Source of the DNA: Rana temporaria
Lineage: Eukaryota > Chordata > Amphibia > Anura > Ranidae
Length of the DNA: 64,000 nucleotides
Assembly: GCF_905171775.1 (NCBI RefSeq)
Contig: NC_053499.1
Coordinates: 30,185,026-30,249,025, forward strand
Direction of reading: 5' to 3'
The stretch's first letter is position 1, and each line of letters begins with the position of its first letter. Below are positions 24,464 to 35,445 of the stretch, piece by piece. The translations under genes and the position numbers were made by a program. A model generated the notes under the pieces. That model did no database searches, was not told the DNA's origin, and saw nothing but the letters and a program-made list of their open reading frames with translations.

Positions 24464-25095
24464 AATATTTGTTGCCTAAAAAATCCCACCCCTTTGAGTT
24501 TTCTTCAGTTTGATTGATCAAGGGATGATGGCAACGACATGCCGTCCTACATTGAGTCATTTGGAGGTTTGCCTTTACTCAAAAAAAAAAAAATAAAAAA
24601 AAAAATATATATATATATATATAAAATATTGTGAAAAAGTAGGTGCAATGCTAATGATTTTCACCAGATGGGAAGCAATTCAAGATCTACGAAATAGACA
24701 TACAGTATTTCTGAGCGTTTTAGTTGGCAAGATCCCCTCACCTCCAATCTGGTAAAAAGTTGTCAGGACAGTGAGTGAGGGCAAATCTTTCCAACAGAGG
24801 CCAGTAGAAATCCCAAAAATAAAATAAAATAAAAATAATGCAAGATTGTAAACATATTGGAATTGGAACACAATGGTACCCATACTGACCAATAAGAATC
24901 CTTGTTTCATTCTTCAAAAGAATACAAATAAAAAAACATGATGGGGCACAATGACCATATACAATCTCTTGTTTTTCCGTGGGGATATTTTAATTATTAA
25001 AAAGGTGGCAATTAAAAACAAACCTCTATTTTAGTTTAAAAAAAGCAAGGCTGCAGGAAAAGTATCCATTCTTTCATTTTAAATAGTCTTTTATC
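24464..25095. other. No feature recognised
   Basis: A/T-rich, including an (AT) run near 24604-24623. Nothing else was seen. Confidence 0.4.
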
Positions 25096-25502
25096 TTAAG
25101 GCTTCATTTCCACTGACGTTTTTACAGCCACCTTTCTGAGCGTTTTTTACAGCTTTAAAAACGCCTGTCCATGTTATTCTATGGCATCATGCCCACATAG
25201 GCGTTTTTGAGCTGCAAATGGCATAGGCGTTTTTGAGCTGTAAAAAAAAAAAAAAAAAACGCAGGACCAGGGCGTTCTGAAGCTCCAGAGTAGAGCTGTA
25301 AAAACGCCAGACGTTAAAAAACGCTCAAAAACGCGCGAAAACATTCAAACACGCTACTGTTGCGTTTTTGAGCTCCAGCTCAAAAAAATAAAATAAATTT
25401 TTTTTAAAAAAAATAAATAAACAAACATGGACAGGCGTTTTCAAGCTGTAAAAAAGGCTAAAGAAAGTGGCTGTAAAAACGTCCATGGAAATGAAGCCTT
25501 AA
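25096..25502. mobile_element. TTAA-bounded MITE rich in 'gcgtttttgagct'
   Basis: The ends TTAAGGCTTCATTTCCA and TGGAAATGAAGCCTTAA are inverted, continuing through 'gacgtttttacagccac' and 'gtggctgtaaaaacgtc'. The interior repeats gcgtttttgagct in both orientations. Confidence 0.85.
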
Positions 25503-25835
25503 AGAACTTCCTTTTGGACTTCTAAAATATTAACTTCTACATTGTGCAGGCTGCCATACAAAATGCATAGTGAAAAAATGTTTTTAGTATAAATACACTA
25601 GTTATAAAATAAAAAATAAAAGGGGGGGGGGGCGAAGGCTGACTATATAAGCAAAAGAGATGTACTTAAAAATATGGTAATGGCTCAAATTTAGGAAGTA
25701 TGTATATGTGTAGCATCTTGGCAGTGATCCAGACATGCAAAAAAATTCATCTGACGTATAATAAAAAACAAACTTGTACATACTAAAAATTAAAAAAAAC
25801 ACACACAACACGCACTATAATATGTATATATTGGT
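25503..25835. other. No feature recognised
   Basis: A/T-rich with a poly-G run near 25622. Confidence 0.4.
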
Positions 25836-26295
25836 GTCAAGCGTGTGGCGCGTCAACCAGGTGAGGAGTACAAAGACAAGTGTATCTTACCTACAGTCAA
25901 CCATGGTGGTGGGAGGGAGTCTCATGGTCTGGAACTACAATTCATTGAGGGAACCATGAAAGCCAACATGTACTGTGACATACTGAAGCAGAACATGACC
26001 CCCTCCCTTTGGAGACTGAGCCACAGGGCAGTATTCCAACACGATAACGACCCCAAACACACTGCCTTGCTAAAGAAAGTTGATGGAAAGGCCAAGCATG
26101 TCTCCAGACCTTAACCCTACTGAGTATATGTGGGGCATCCTCAAACGGAAGCTGGAGGAGCGCAAGGTCTCTAACATCCACCAGCTCTGTGATGTCGTCA
26201 TGGAGGAGGGGAAGGGGACTCCAGTGGTAACCTGTGAAGCTCTGGTGAACTCCATGCCAAAGAGGGTTAAGACAGTGCTGGACAAAAATTGGTAG
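25836..26295 (+). pseudogene. Tc1/mariner transposase, C-terminal two-thirds, frameshifted
   Basis: Tc1-type DDE transposase blocks are readable in two frames. HDNDPKHTA, the second catalytic Asp block, falls in the frame ending about 26114. SPDLNPTEYMWGILKRKLEE, the third block with its catalytic Glu, falls in the frame from about 26080 to 26295 and ends ...LDKNW before a stop. The join near 26085-26110 is therefore a frameshift. The N-terminal DNA-binding domain and the first catalytic Asp region are missing or unrecognisable. It is followed by the element's 3' end. Confidence 0.88.
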
Positions 26296-26545
26296 CCACA
26301 CAAAATATTGACACTTTGAGCCCAATTTGGACATTTTCACTTAGGGGTGTACTCACTTTTGTTGGCAGCGGTTTAGACATTAATGACTGTGTGTTGAGTT
26401 ATTTTGAGGGGACAGCAAATTTATACAAACTGTACACTCACTACATTGTAGTAAAGTGTAATTTCTTCAGTGTTGTAACATGAAAAGATATAATAAAATA
26501 TTTAGAAAAATGTGAGGGGTGTACTCACTTTTGTGTGAGAGTGTG
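26296..26545 (+). mobile_element. 3' non-coding end of the Tc1/mariner element
   Basis: The repeated end motifs 'ggggtgtactcacttttgt' occur at about 26345 and 26517. The fragment at 2300-2490 is an inverted relative. A CT-rich run and an A-run follow. Confidence 0.75.
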
Positions 26546-26904
26546 ATCTCTCTCTCTCCCTCTCCCGTTATATATAAAAAAAAAAAAAAAAAAAAAAAGG
26601 TATAAAAAGTAGTCAGAGACCAACTTTCATTGTTCCCTCTATGACTGAAAATGCCAGCACTGCTGATCAAGCAAAACTCCAGGCACCTGCCAATTCTTAC
26701 AGTTCTAATGACAAGGCAGGTACCATACGAGTGACTGGTCAATAGGAATGCGTTGGTGAAGAGTGGAAAATCTGACATTACCAGGAAGTTCTGGAGCTTT
26801 GCAGAGCAGAATGACCTGGCATTCAGAGGGCAGAGAAAGCTGCTGCAGGTATGTGGAGGCACATCTCAAAGTCCGGCCAAAATGTATTTCAATTTTAGAT
26901 CGAA
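26546..26904. other. No feature recognised
   Basis: Simple sequence (CT, TA and poly-A) and unassigned DNA. Confidence 0.4.
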
Positions 26905-26912
26905 GTTCTAAC

Positions 26913-27910
26913 TAGGGCCGAAACTACTAATAGATTATGAAACTTATCTATTACCATTTTCATAAAATCGGTCAGTAACAAAATGGGTTAAAAGAAAAAA
27001 AAAAAAAAAAAGAGCCCTTTGTAGTACAAAAAGAGCAAATGATCACTGTTAAAGCGGAGGTTCACCCTAAAATTCAAGTTTGTTTCATCCATACCATTAC
27101 CTATCGTTAATGTACAATCCGTCTTTTTATTCTGTTTCCTTACGTTGATTCGGTAGCATTTTGTCTTCCTCCTGGATCCTTTCCCCGCGGGTGTGGGCGT
27201 GCCTTTAGTTTTCCCCGATCAGCGCGATGTCTCCTGGGAGTGACGTGTCGAGACTCCCAGGAGACGCGTTGTAGCGTAATCTCGCGGGTCACGTGACTCG
27301 GCAAGCGGGTCATGTGACCAGGGCGGATCCTAATTCGCCATTTTAGCTGAGGGAACACAAGTGTAAATGCCTGCTGGGCTTCAGAGTGCCCACACTGAAG
27401 ATGGAAACGTCCATCTACTAATTTTATAAAGTATCGTTTGCGGGCCAAACACAATGCGGGCAGCTATAACAGTGGGACATACAAGTGGCTGTTTTCACAA
27501 GGTACGAGCGCCCGAGGGATTTAAAAAAAAAAAAAACAGCGGAACCCCCGCTTTAATATTATATTAATATGAAAAACCTTTGTACATTCGCTGAATGAAA
27601 GAATGTTTGAAATTTTCACTTGCTTTTAACATTCAGTTTTAAAATGAATGCAATTTCTGAACGAAAACCACATACACCGTCTGAAAATTCCTTTGACCAA
27701 GAAGTTTTCTATTATTTCTAAACTTCCCATTACAGTGGTTGAAATTGAACGTCGATTTGACCCAACTGACGAAAAGAAAATTGAATAAACGTTCTTAAAA
27801 TATTTTTTTTGAAGGAAGACGTTGTATGGCCATTTTTAGGTTATTAACCGATCAAAACAATAAATTGGCCAACTAATCGATTATGAAAGTAATCGTTAGT
27901 TGCAGGCCTA
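26913..27910. mobile_element. hAT-like element with 7/8 target duplication, carrying a nested element
   Basis: The flanks are GTTCTAAC (26905-26912) and GTGCTAAC (27911-27918). The ends are TAGGGCCGAAACTA and 'tagttgcaggccta', with 'gattatgaaa' blocks near both. A TTAA element (27053-27552) is nested inside. A fragment of the same family lies near 35328-35395. Confidence 0.75.
27053..27552. mobile_element. TTAA-bounded MITE nested in the hAT-like element
   Basis: TTAA is at 27049-27052 and 27553-27556. The ends are AAGCGGAGGTTCACCC and 'cggaacccccgct'. It includes the hairpin 'tctcctgggagtga..actcccaggaga'. A related arrangement is seen at 33336-35168. Confidence 0.75.
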
Positions 27911-28283
27911 GTGCTAACCTTTTCCCCGCTAGGTCCAGATTTACTGCTGTCTGTACCGTTTGTGGGGACTTCCCCTCGATTACATCATTTCAATTTTTCC
28001 AGAAGGGAACATACAGGCAAAAAAACTCATTTTTGGTAGAGAAGGGAAAGGGTTAGAACTTTTGGCAATGTATGTATGTATGTATGTATGTATGTATGAA
28101 ATGCTGTCTACGCCTTTCTACCCACCGACAATGGTTTCATCCATTACTTCTTGTACAGGCGTCACAGGGGCAGGAAGTAGAAGAAAAACATTGCTAGCGT
28201 GGCCACAAATGGAAACAAGCCTGCTATACAGCCTGATCCTGTGCAGGCCTACAAATCGGACATTTAAGGAGAAACACACTGGG
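27911..28283. other. Unassigned, with a short (TATG)n run
   Basis: (TATG)n of about seven units lies at about 28069-28099. Nothing else was recognised. Confidence 0.45.
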
Positions 28284-28359
28284 GCTGATTTAACTAAAGG
28301 CAAATCCACTTTGCACTACAAGTGCACTTTGAAGTGCAGTCGCTGTAGATCCAATGAGG

Positions 28360-29002
28360 CAGGGGTTGACAAATTTGTTCGGAATCTAGGAGCCAGCTAA
28401 AAAAGTTAGGAGCCAGAAAACGCACCCCGTCCCGACGAGCTTGCGCGCAGAAGCGAACACATTCGTGAGCAGCGCCCGCATATGTAAACGGTGTTCAAAC
28501 GCAATTTTGAAGCGTGACATGTTGGGTATGAATTTACTCGGCGTAACATTATCTTTCATAATATTAAAAAAAATGGGGATAACTTTACTGTAGTCTTATT
28601 TTTTAATTTAAAAAAGTGTAATTTTTTTCCCAAAAAAGTGCGCTTGTAAGACCGCTGCGCAAATACGGCGTGACAGAAAGTATTGCAACGATCGCCATTT
28701 TATTCTCTAGGGTGTTAGGATAAAAAATATATATAATGTTTGGGGGTTCTAATTAGAGGGAAGAAGATGGCAGTGAAAATAGTGAAAAATGACATTAGAA
28801 TTGCTGTTTAACTTGTAATGCTTAACTTGTAATACCAACGGCCACCACCAGATGGCGCCAGCTCACATCTGGTGGTAATAACTTGTAATACCAACGGCTC
28901 ACCACCAGATGGAACCAGCTCACAAAAAAAGCCAAGCCAAGTCGCCAGGACACTATTTCTAGTTGCCATGGCGACCTGGCGCCCGGGATTTGTCGATCCC
29001 TG
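28360..29002 (+). mobile_element. hAT-like CAGGG element with perfect 8-bp target duplication
   Basis: CAATGAGG occurs at 28352-28359 and again at 29003-29010. The ends CAGGGGTTGACAAAT and 'atttgtcgatccctg' are inverted. The core is the same as at 6121-7188 but with an internal deletion at about 28500, where 'gtgttcaaac' jumps to 'gcaattttgaagcg'. Non-coding. Confidence 0.9.
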
Positions 29003-29189
29003 CAATGAGGGGAAGCGCCAAAATGGAGGGGGAAGCGCCAAAATGGAGGGGGAAGCGCCAAAATGAGGGGGAAGCGCCAAAATGAGGGGGAAGCGCCAAA
29101 GTGAGGGGGAAGCGCCAAAGTGAGGGGGAAGCGCCAAAGTGAGGGGGAAGCGCCAAAGTGAGGGGGAAGCGCCAAAGTGAGGGGGAAGC
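29003..29189. repeat. 19-20 bp minisatellite, about nine units
   Basis: The units contain ggaagcgccaaa followed by AATGGAGGG, then AATGAGGG, then AGTGAGGG in an ordered series. It starts in the right-hand target duplication of the hAT-like element. The long minus-strand frames (Phe-Gly-Ala-Ser-Pro repeats) are its translation. Confidence 0.95.
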
Positions 29190-29332
29190 TCTGCTGATTT
29201 TATCATTCGATCATGTGCAAGCTAAAATGCTGTTTTTTATTTTCCTTGCATGTCCCCCTCATATCTACAGCAACTGCACTTCCAAGTGTACTTGCAGTGC
29301 AAAGTGGGTTTGCCTTTAGTAAATAACTCCCA

Positions 29333-30846
29333 CTGTGTGCTCCCTCCTGAAAGCATTTTCTGTGCAAATAATGAGCCCTAACCTTCTTGAGTCAGTGCTT
29401 CTATGAGAGGAGGAAGCTGTGTCACTCACCAATTTGTATTTAAATAATGGTAGGGGGGGGGGGGGGGAGGCACAACTGATGTGCATGGGTCTAGTTTGGA
29501 ATATTGGGGTCCCATGGCTTAATAAATAAAGCTTTAAAATTGAGATTCAAACCACTCTTTCTACCAAAAATGCCACCACTGCAAAAATAAATAAGCCCCA
29601 TGGGCCAGTGTTGACTTCAGAACTGCTTTTCTTCCAATACAAGTCTACAGAAATGCAAAAGGAGCTAAAAGCAAATCAAATGCTGGTTAACAGAACCTGC
29701 AATGAATTATGAATGATCTCAGAACTGAAGCATCTTGAAAGCACGCTGCATTTGCACCTAGAATGTATTAAAAGTAGAAGGCAATGCGACCGACCACCCA
29801 ACCTTTAATTGTTGCCTCCCCATTGCGCTTTTCTTTCCTGGTAACTGTTTATAATGAATCTATAAAAGTACCCACAGTAAGACAAACTGTAGATTTACAA
29901 ATAGAAAGGACAAAACCACAGAAATTCTGATTGGTTAATGTGGATTAATCTCTTGCATCTAAAGCTATCCACATATGTGAAAGGTCTGTCAACAGATCTG
30001 GCTGTACTGAGCTGCCTGCAAACAGCACTGGCTTAGACTTCTGACAGGTCAGAAAACCTTGTCTGATCTCTACTGTCCAACCCCAGTTTGGGCATCATTT
30101 TTTTTTCTTATTTCATTGGCCAGAATTTATTTATTCTGGCCTTTGAAGTGAACGCTGAAGTGCTTAACGTGCCTAGAGTTAAAGCATTTAACGGCATTCA
30201 GCACTTTGTGGTCAGAATTCCCACCTCTGAATGCGATTTTAGGGCATTCTGAAAACAGCCTATACACTCCCCCGCTGATAAACTGCTAAAAACGTGTAAA
30301 AAAAAAAAAAAAACCCACACGTTTACGCCAAGCAAACATGTTAAGGGCAGAAAAACTCACAAAAACATGAGTTTCCCAGCAGCAGTGGGCATGAGAGGCC
30401 TTAGGCTGCATCCATGATCGCAGGCGGAATTGCTGCGATTTCACATAGCTGCAAAACGTGGGATGCGTTTGCGATGCTATTACTTCTAATGGCACCCCAA
30501 TTTTGCTGAAATAGCAATGTGTGACGCTTGTGGCTCAAAAAAGGATCCGATCAGCGGGAGTTGCACTTTAGGGTGGAGCTCCACTTTAAGACTACAACGA
30601 AAGCTGGTAAAGAATCTAACCAGGATCTGAAATCCTGTGTCTCTAGCGAGTGATCTGTGTAAATAGGACTAGATTTGTTTATGAAAACACAGAGCATTTC
30701 CATGTTGCATGAGAAGAGCAGACCACTAACAAAAGGCTGGAAAAAAAACAGAAGAAGGAAAAAGAAAAAAAATACATTTGTCGACTCCTCTGTTGGAAGC
30801 TCTAACAAGGGCCTTATTACAGCCGACACTAATTTGAAAATGCCAA
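29333..30846. other. No feature recognised
   Basis: Long non-coding stretch with simple runs (poly-G near 29452, poly-A near 30298). No gene was seen. Confidence 0.45.
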
Positions 30847-31262
30847 TAAGTGCCGGTTCACACAGGGGTAACCCGACTTACAGCGTGACTTTGCACGGCG
30901 ATTTGGAGGCGACTTCAGCGTGACTAAGCAACTTACAGTTGCGTCCAAGACAGGCGGCTGTGGCCAATCACAGAATACTCAGCTCTGTGGGAGGGAGGGG
31001 TTTGCCTGAGTAAACCATTTTTTTTCTTTCTGTAAAGTCGCTTCAATATAGATGAAGATCCGACTTCTGAGGCGACTTCCATTGAAACCTATGGGTACAA
31101 GTTGCCTAGAAATCGCCTTGAAGTAGTACAGGAACCTTTTCTGAAATCGGAGCGACTTCAGTAGTGCACATTAAGACTCATTCACTTCAATGGAATTTCT
31201 TATGTCCAGCGACTTGGGCAACTTAAGGTCTGACAAGTCGCTGTAGTGTGAACCGGCACTAA
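30847..31262. mobile_element. Harbinger-like MITE, TAA-flanked (GTGCCGGTTCACAC)
   Basis: TAA at 30847-30849 and 31260-31262 flank inverted ends GTGCCGGTTCACAC and GTGTGAACCGGCAC. The interior has many 'cgactt/aagtcg' blocks. Confidence 0.8.
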
Positions 31263-31330
31263 GAACTTGGCAGCTTATAGCCTTCAGGCAGTCCTTTTAT
31301 GAGTGTTGATAACCCTCAACACAGCTGTTT

Positions 31331-31640
31331 TTAACCACTTAGGTGTCCGTTTCTGAATCTGTGAAAACACACCTTTTTGAATAAAAAAAAAAAAAGAAAT
31401 TAGTAAAGTTAGCCCAAATTTTTTCTATATTGTGAAAGCGAATGTTACACCGAGTAAATTAATACCCAACATGTCATGCTTCAAAAATTGCACCCACACC
31501 TGGAATTGCGACAAACTCACACATAAAAATCCCCATAGGCGAAATTAAAAAAGGTCTACAGGTTAACAGTTTCAGAGGAGGTCTTTTGCTAGAATTATTG
31601 CTCTTGCTCCGGCAATACCTCACATGTGTGGTTTGAAGAC
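31331..31640 (-). mobile_element. Fragment of the hAT/TTAA shared-core family
   Basis: It starts TTAACCACTTAGG. Within it the inverted core ('gttacaccgagtaaatta', 'acccaacatgtcatgctt', 'cctcacatgtgtggtttgaa') matches 17333-18230. Confidence 0.65.
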
Positions 31641-31673
31641 ACATCCGGAATCAGTGTGAACCCAAACATAGGT

Positions 31674-31985
31674 AGGCTGCATTCACACCATGGCGTACAA
31701 AATCGCTGCGTTTTGTCCCGCGAATTGCGGCGACAAAACGCAGCGATTGTGAATGCAGCCTTTACCCCCTCTATGTAGATGGTTCACATCTCCTATGCCG
31801 AACGCCGCCTGAAAAAAAAAGGTCCGGACTTGTTTTCAGGCGGCACGCGTACGGCGTTCAGCGTGGAGATGTGAACCATCTCCATAGAGGTGCATGTGAA
31901 ATCATCCCTCCAGCGTCTCGGGGGCTGCAGCGGCGTCGCACTACAGTCGTATATACACCTAGGTGTGAACGGGGGCTTAGGACCG
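31674..31985. mobile_element. Short palindromic MITE (31674-31761) and related repeat
   Basis: 'aggctgcattcacac' pairs with 'gtgaatgcagcct', and the inner 'atcgctgcgttttgtc' pairs with 'gacaaaacgcagcgat'. To the right are more imperfect inverted blocks ('ggttcacatctcc/ggagatgtgaacc'). Confidence 0.7.
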
Positions 31986-32343
31986 CAGTATATACAGAGG
32001 TCTCTTGGCTTGAGCACTGTGGCTTATGCATTTATTTGCAAATGTTATCAAACAAGACTCTGTTTTTAATGTAAACTGTTAGACAATTTGGTTGTTTTGC
32101 AAGCTGGTTTGTGCGGCTCGGTTCACACTGCCACCACTTGGGATCCAACTTGTGAGACCCCAAGTCACACGGCATTTAACACTCCATGCAAGAAAAATAT
32201 GGAATTGACAAAGCACGTTATCGCATGACACGCATCTGTCTTTTTGTTCCCCTGTCCGTATGGATTGTTTTTACATGTTTTGGATATAATAAAGCCTTTT
32301 AGTATTATATGGGAGTGCTGCCATTCATCCAAAATTGTCCTAT

Positions 32344-33256
32344 TTAACCACTTGAGATCCGCGCTATGGTCGAAAGACGTCCACAGCGCGGCTCTCAAGT
32401 GCCGGGTGGACGTCCTGCTGTTCCCTGTGCGCGCCGCTGGGGGCGCGCAGCGGGAAAACAACGTGCCCGGCGCATCGCTCGGGAGCCGATGCGAGTGCCT
32501 GGCGGCCGCGATGTCCGCCAGACACTCGCGATCGTCGGTAACACAGCAGGACGTGGAGCTCTGTGTGTAAACACAGAGCTCCACGTGCTGTGAGGGAGAG
32601 AGGAGACCGATCTGTGTCCCTTTACATAGGGACACGGCATCGGTCACCTCCCCCAGTCAGTCCCCTCCCCCCACACAGTAAGAACACAATGAGGGAATAC
32701 ATTTAACCCCTTCCTCACCCCCTAGTGTTAACCCCTTCACTGCCAGTCAAATTTATACAGTAATTAGTGCATTTTTATAGCACTGATCGCTGTATAAATG
32801 TGAATGGTCCCAAAATTGTGTTAAAAGTGTCCGATACGTCCGCCGCCATATTGCAGCCCTGACAAAAAAAAAAAAAATCAAATCTATCCCCCATTTTGTA
32901 GGCAAAACCAGTCGCTTATTGCGATATTTTATTTTTTTTCTACAAAAATACGTCGAAAAATACGCATCGGCCTTAAAAAAAATGGGATATTTATTATAGC
33001 AACAAGTAAAAAATATATATATATTTTTTTTTAAATTGTCGCTCTTTTTTTGTTTATAGCGCAAAAAATAAAAACCGCAGAGGTGATCAAATACCACCAA
33101 AAGAAAGCTCTATTTGTGGGGAAAAAAGGACGTCAATTTTGTTTGGGAGCCACGTCGCACGACCGCGCAATTGTCAGTTAAAGCGGCGCAGTGCCGGAAG
33201 CTGAAATTTCGCCTGGGCACGAAGGGGGTTTATGTGCCCAGTAAGCAAGTGGTTAA
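32344..33256 (-). mobile_element. TTAACCACTT-family element, inverted copy
   Basis: TTAA at 32344-32347 and 33253-33256 flank 'ccacttgagatccgcg' and 'gtaagcaagtgg'. The A/T-rich half is in the same orientation as 271-1194. The GC-rich half is diverged and contains an inverted 'gtggagctctgtg/cacagagctccac'. Confidence 0.8.
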
Positions 33257-33644
33257 TACACCATTTTAGCCAATGAGTAGTTTTAATTAGCACTACTGAA
33301 GTTGCTCCAACTTTAGAAAAGGCTCCCGTATTACTTTAAAGCAGGGGTTCCGCAGCAATTCTTTTTTTTTTTTTGATGCTTCTTGCGCTCTTACCTTAGT
33401 GTTTCCGGTACTCACGTGTCCCGATCTTATACCCGCCAGCATTCTCCTTGCGCCGCAAAAGATGTTTTATCAAAATCTAAGATGGATGTTTCCATCTTGG
33501 TTGTGGGCACTCTGAAGCCCCCTAGCATTTCCTTCCGGGATACAGTGAATGCTGACGTCCCAGCATTCACCGCTCTATACCGCGCAGGTGCAGTGTTGAC
33601 GGCGAGCGGCGCCGTCAACACTACACAGTTCCCTTACTTAAAAT

Positions 33645-33809
33645 CAGGGCTGTGGAGTCGGAGGAAATTATGGGTACCTAGAGTCGGAGGAAATTTTGGG
33701 TACCTGGAGTCGGAGTCGGCAAACAATGCACCGACTCCAACTCCTACTAAATTTAGATTGTCGGAACATTTAGGAGTCTAAACATTTATCCACCGACTCC
33801 ACAGCCCTG
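33645..33809. mobile_element. hAT MITE, CAGGGCTGTGGAGTCGG ends, perfect 8-bp target duplication
   Basis: CTTAAAAT flanks it at 33637-33644 and 33810-33817. The ends CAGGGCTGTGGAGTCGG and CCGACTCCACAGCCCTG are perfect inverted repeats. It is 165 bp, non-coding. Confidence 0.93.
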
Positions 33810-33846
33810 CTTAAAATGGCGATTTATTATCCTCCCTCGTCACATG

Positions 33847-34907
33847 CAGGGCTGTGGAGTCGTTAGATAAATGTTCCGACTCAGACTCCTCAGTTTTATG
33901 TACTTCCGACTCCCCGACTCAGACTCCTCTGTATTAATATGCGAATGTATTTTATACATTCCTTGAGTGAAAGAAACGCAACCTACCACAGGACTACTGG
34001 CTGGGAAGCCAACAGTCTACTGTATTGCACAGTTTAAGCAAAAGACAAACACAATGAAAACAATCAAGTGGCTGGATAGTAGCAGCAGGCATAAACATCA
34101 GGAACAGGATCTTTACCAGTTCAAAAATACAAACCACATTATTTGGTTGTTTTAGAACAAAAACAAAGCTTATCTATAATGAACCAAAAACAAAATCTGC
34201 AAAACCTAGAAATGGTTTATATTAATCTTGAAATGTAGTTCTAGGCTTAGCAAATGCAAATCAATTCAATGTAGAGTTCTAAGGAAGAGAATTGCCTCTG
34301 CCAGATCCTCTTTCATAGAGGCTCTTAAGTCAGACTTTATTATTTTTAGGGCTGAAAATAATCTTTCGACACTGACTTGGGTGGGTGGCATTGCAGTAAC
34401 TATTCTGGCCACATCACTAACGATCTCTGGATAAACAAGGATGGCTTCTTCAACAGTAAGTTTTGATGAGCGATCATACTTTTCAACTTCTTTTAGTGCT
34501 TTATAAAACTCCTGTTGGAATTTTTTTATTTGGACACTTACTGGTTCTCTAACATGCGTTCCCTGTAAAAGCAGAACACAACACTATGGAAAGTAGAAGT
34601 ATTGCCGCTCCTAATTGTGCGTTGCGTGCCATATAGTGAAGCACATGAAAAGCATGCTTCTTCACGGTCACTTAACGTGTTCGTTTTGCGGTTACGTGAG
34701 GCACTGCATGCATTGGTCTTTATTCTTACAGTAGAGAAGTCATTAATTATAACTTTTTGTGAATTGGGACATTTAAACTTGCTTTTATTTTTTTTTTTAA
34801 TTCCAATCTAAATTTAGTAGGAGTCGGAGTCGGTGCATTGTTTGCCGACTCCGACTCCAGGTACCCAAAATTTCCCCCGACTCCTCGACTCCGACTCCAC
34901 AGCCCTG
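33847..34907 (-). mobile_element. hAT element with the same ends, retaining transposase coding sequence
   Basis: The ends CAGGGCTGTGGAGTCG and CGACTCCACAGCCCTG match those of 33645-33809. The interior carries a hAT transposase last exon on the minus strand. No clean 8-bp duplication was seen (gtcacatg/gagataac), so a flank may have been altered. Confidence 0.85.
34266..34562 (-). pseudogene. hAT transposase C-terminal (dimerisation) domain, probable last exon
   Basis: On the minus strand a frame of 98 codons plus stop (stop at 34266-34268) is open and carries the hAT dimerisation-domain signature SVERLFSALKIIKSDLR, followed by a leucine-rich end (AEAILFLRTLH). In the family this domain mediates transposase multimerisation. 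A splice acceptor ('gcttttacag') directly precedes the first codon, so it looks like a terminal exon. The upstream DDE and zinc-finger parts are not recognisable inside the element, so the gene is partial and presumably non-functional. It is unusual that this exon shows no stop or frameshift. Confidence 0.82.
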
Positions 34908-35168
34908 GAGATAACACAGGATTACAGTATGGATCGTCTCCTGGGAGTCTCAACACCTCACTCCCAGGAGACATTGCGAACAGCCGGGGAAAATCAAATA
35001 ACACGCCCCCTCCAGCGGGGAATAAACCAGGAAGCCAGATTCAATAAAACGATTATAAAAGGTAAACATTGCCATATGGAAGGAAAAAAAAACGATGGAT
35101 TGCACATGTATTTATGCTGATGCTCCGAGTCAGATAAACTTCATATTTAGGGTGAACCTCTGCTTTAA

Positions 35169-35405
35169 GGCGACTTCCATCCGACTTGTGCCTATAGACT
35201 TTATAAAGCTCCATGTAAACTAGCAGCTCCCTTTAGCTCTGTACTAGATCCAGCCTCTATTTTTTCCCCATAACCCAATAGCTGGTTATTTATATTTACC
35301 TCCTCAAAAAGATATTCAAGAACATTTAAGGTTTTTATACGAGCGAAACAATAAATCAGTCAACTAATTGATTATAAAAAAAATTGTTAGTTGGGGGAAA
35401 AAAAA

Positions 35406-35445
<40 letters not shown>

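Larger units (their letters stand above)
28284..29332. mobile_element. Host MITE split by a hAT-like element and a minisatellite
   Basis: 'actaaaggcaaatccacttt' at the left mirrors 'gtgggtttgcctttagt' at the right. Also mirrored are 'gcactacaagtgcactt' and 'aagtgtacttgcagtgc', and 'gctgtagat' and 'atctacagc'. Confidence 0.7.
33336..35168. mobile_element. TTAA-bounded host MITE interrupted by two hAT-like insertions
   Basis: TTAA at 33336-33339 and 35165-35168, with AAAGCAGGGGTTCC and 'gtgaacctctgctt'. The outer parts match 27053-27552 inverted, including the 'ctcctgggagt..actcccaggag' hairpin near 34938. Elements 33645-33809 and 33847-34907 lie inside. Confidence 0.7.

Noticed and set aside
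29003..29189. CRISPR-like array
   Set aside because: Units are contiguous 19-20 bp tandem repeats without spacers, in a vertebrate-type genome.
28808..29206. 132- and 117-codon minus-strand frames rich in FGASP repeats
   Set aside because: They are read-through of the 19-20 bp minisatellite. The repeat phase gives open frames automatically.
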